A stretch of DNA of 5,485 bases from contig CAYONM010000246.1 of the NCBI GenBank assembly GCA_964405325.1, positions 1-5,485 on the forward strand. The letters are read 5' to 3'. Each line of letters opens with the position of its first letter. The first letter of the stretch is position 1. The stretch is from CAYONM01 sp964405325 (lineage in GTDB: Bacteria > Planctomycetota > UBA11346). The notes under the pieces were generated by a model. It was not told the DNA's origin, searched no databases, and was given only the letters and a program-made list of their open reading frames with translations. A program made the position numbers and the translations under genes. Positions 5,326 through 5,485 of the stretch are shown piece after piece.

Positions 5326-5375
5326 CCGAGAGCTGACCGGTTGAATCAAGCTTTTTGGTTCCGGGCAGCTCCCGG
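5326..5375. terminator. Large imperfect hairpin after prlC
   Basis: Three bases after the prlC stop codon, 15-base arms at 5326-5340 and 5361-5375 pair at 13 of 15 positions (core GAGCTGACCGG with CCGGGCAGCTC) around a 20-base loop containing CTTTTT. Read rightward, the stem is not followed by T. Read leftward, it is followed by TTTT. It is a reasonable transcript-end structure for prlC and a possible terminator for leftward transcription entering from beyond the window. The exact mechanism is not shown by the sequence. Confidence 0.55.
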
Positions 5376-5415
5376 CTGGCCCAACTCACGCCGATACCTC
5401 TGCTTAACACAAACA

Positions 5416-5485
5416 TGACGGGTCCCTCAGAGGTCGAATTCGGGTGGAACCAGGCGAAGCGAGCGAGCGCGTCCAAGCGCGAAGT
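5416..5485 (+). repeat. Dispersed hairpin repeat, copy C (left-hand part)
   Basis: The 18-base end TGACGGGTCCCTCAGAGG (5416-5433) matches the corresponding end of copy B at 17 of 18 positions. It is followed by TCGAATTCG (5434-5442), a diverged spacer, then GAAGCGAGCG and GCGCGTCCAAGCGCGA. The same order occurs in copy B on the minus strand. Copies A and C therefore share one orientation, and B and D the other. The window ends inside this copy. It begins about 40 bases after the prlC hairpin. Confidence 0.85.

Noticed and set aside
1..5485. CRISPR array, tRNA or rRNA genes, toxin-antitoxin pair, defence system or prophage genes
   Set aside because: The repeats are inverted and widely spaced with no regular spacer units. 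No cloverleaf or rRNA sequence was recognised. The small MazG-like gene is a pyrophosphohydrolase and not the partner of a mazEF toxin system here.

Overview
This is a compact, GC-rich bacterial window with short gaps and stop/start overlaps between genes. All genes belong to conserved bacterial families, and I see no plasmid, phage or integrase gene. The lineage is not settled by the sequence. PrlC has the overall plan of proteobacterial oligopeptidase A, but its active-site stretch (HECGHGLQHLLT, then AGINNVEWDAVELPS) reads more like versions I associate with cyanobacteria, plants and some other phyla. HemE (FDSWVGQL, FGTGT) and the short MazG-like protein also do not look enterobacterial. 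I would call it a Gram-negative-type bacterium of unresolved phylum.

Layout from left to right. Positions 1-64 hold the end of a dispersed repeat (copy A), just past the 3' end of hemE. On the minus strand, a zinc-ribbon Nudix hydrolase (1150-1674) runs into hemE (68-1153) through an ATGA overlap. Positions 1675-2090 have no gene. They hold a complete 157-bp copy of the repeat (copy B, 1817-1973) with 18-bp inverted ends, and a T-rich tract behind the next operon. Also on the minus strand, a HIT-family protein (2384-2812) and a small MazG-like protein (2091-2384) overlap by one base (TGATG). The divergent gap 2813-3061 holds a structured leader and a decayed variant of the repeat (copy D, about 2882-3018). 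On the plus strand, a 68-residue CsbD-like protein (3062-3268) overlaps oligopeptidase A, prlC (3265-5322), by ATGA. After prlC come a large imperfect hairpin (5326-5375) and the start of another repeat copy (copy C, 5416 to the window edge).

The genes form three two-gene translationally coupled units. They cover haem and tetrapyrrole synthesis (HemE), nucleotide hydrolysis or house-cleaning (Nudix, HIT, MazG-like), and peptide turnover with a possible stress link (CsbD-like, PrlC). The genes look ordinary. The most notable signal is the repeat family: every gap between transcription units in the window carries a copy. The copies have inverted ends resembling a miniature inverted-repeat element, plus internal hairpins. 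No transposase gene is present to explain them.
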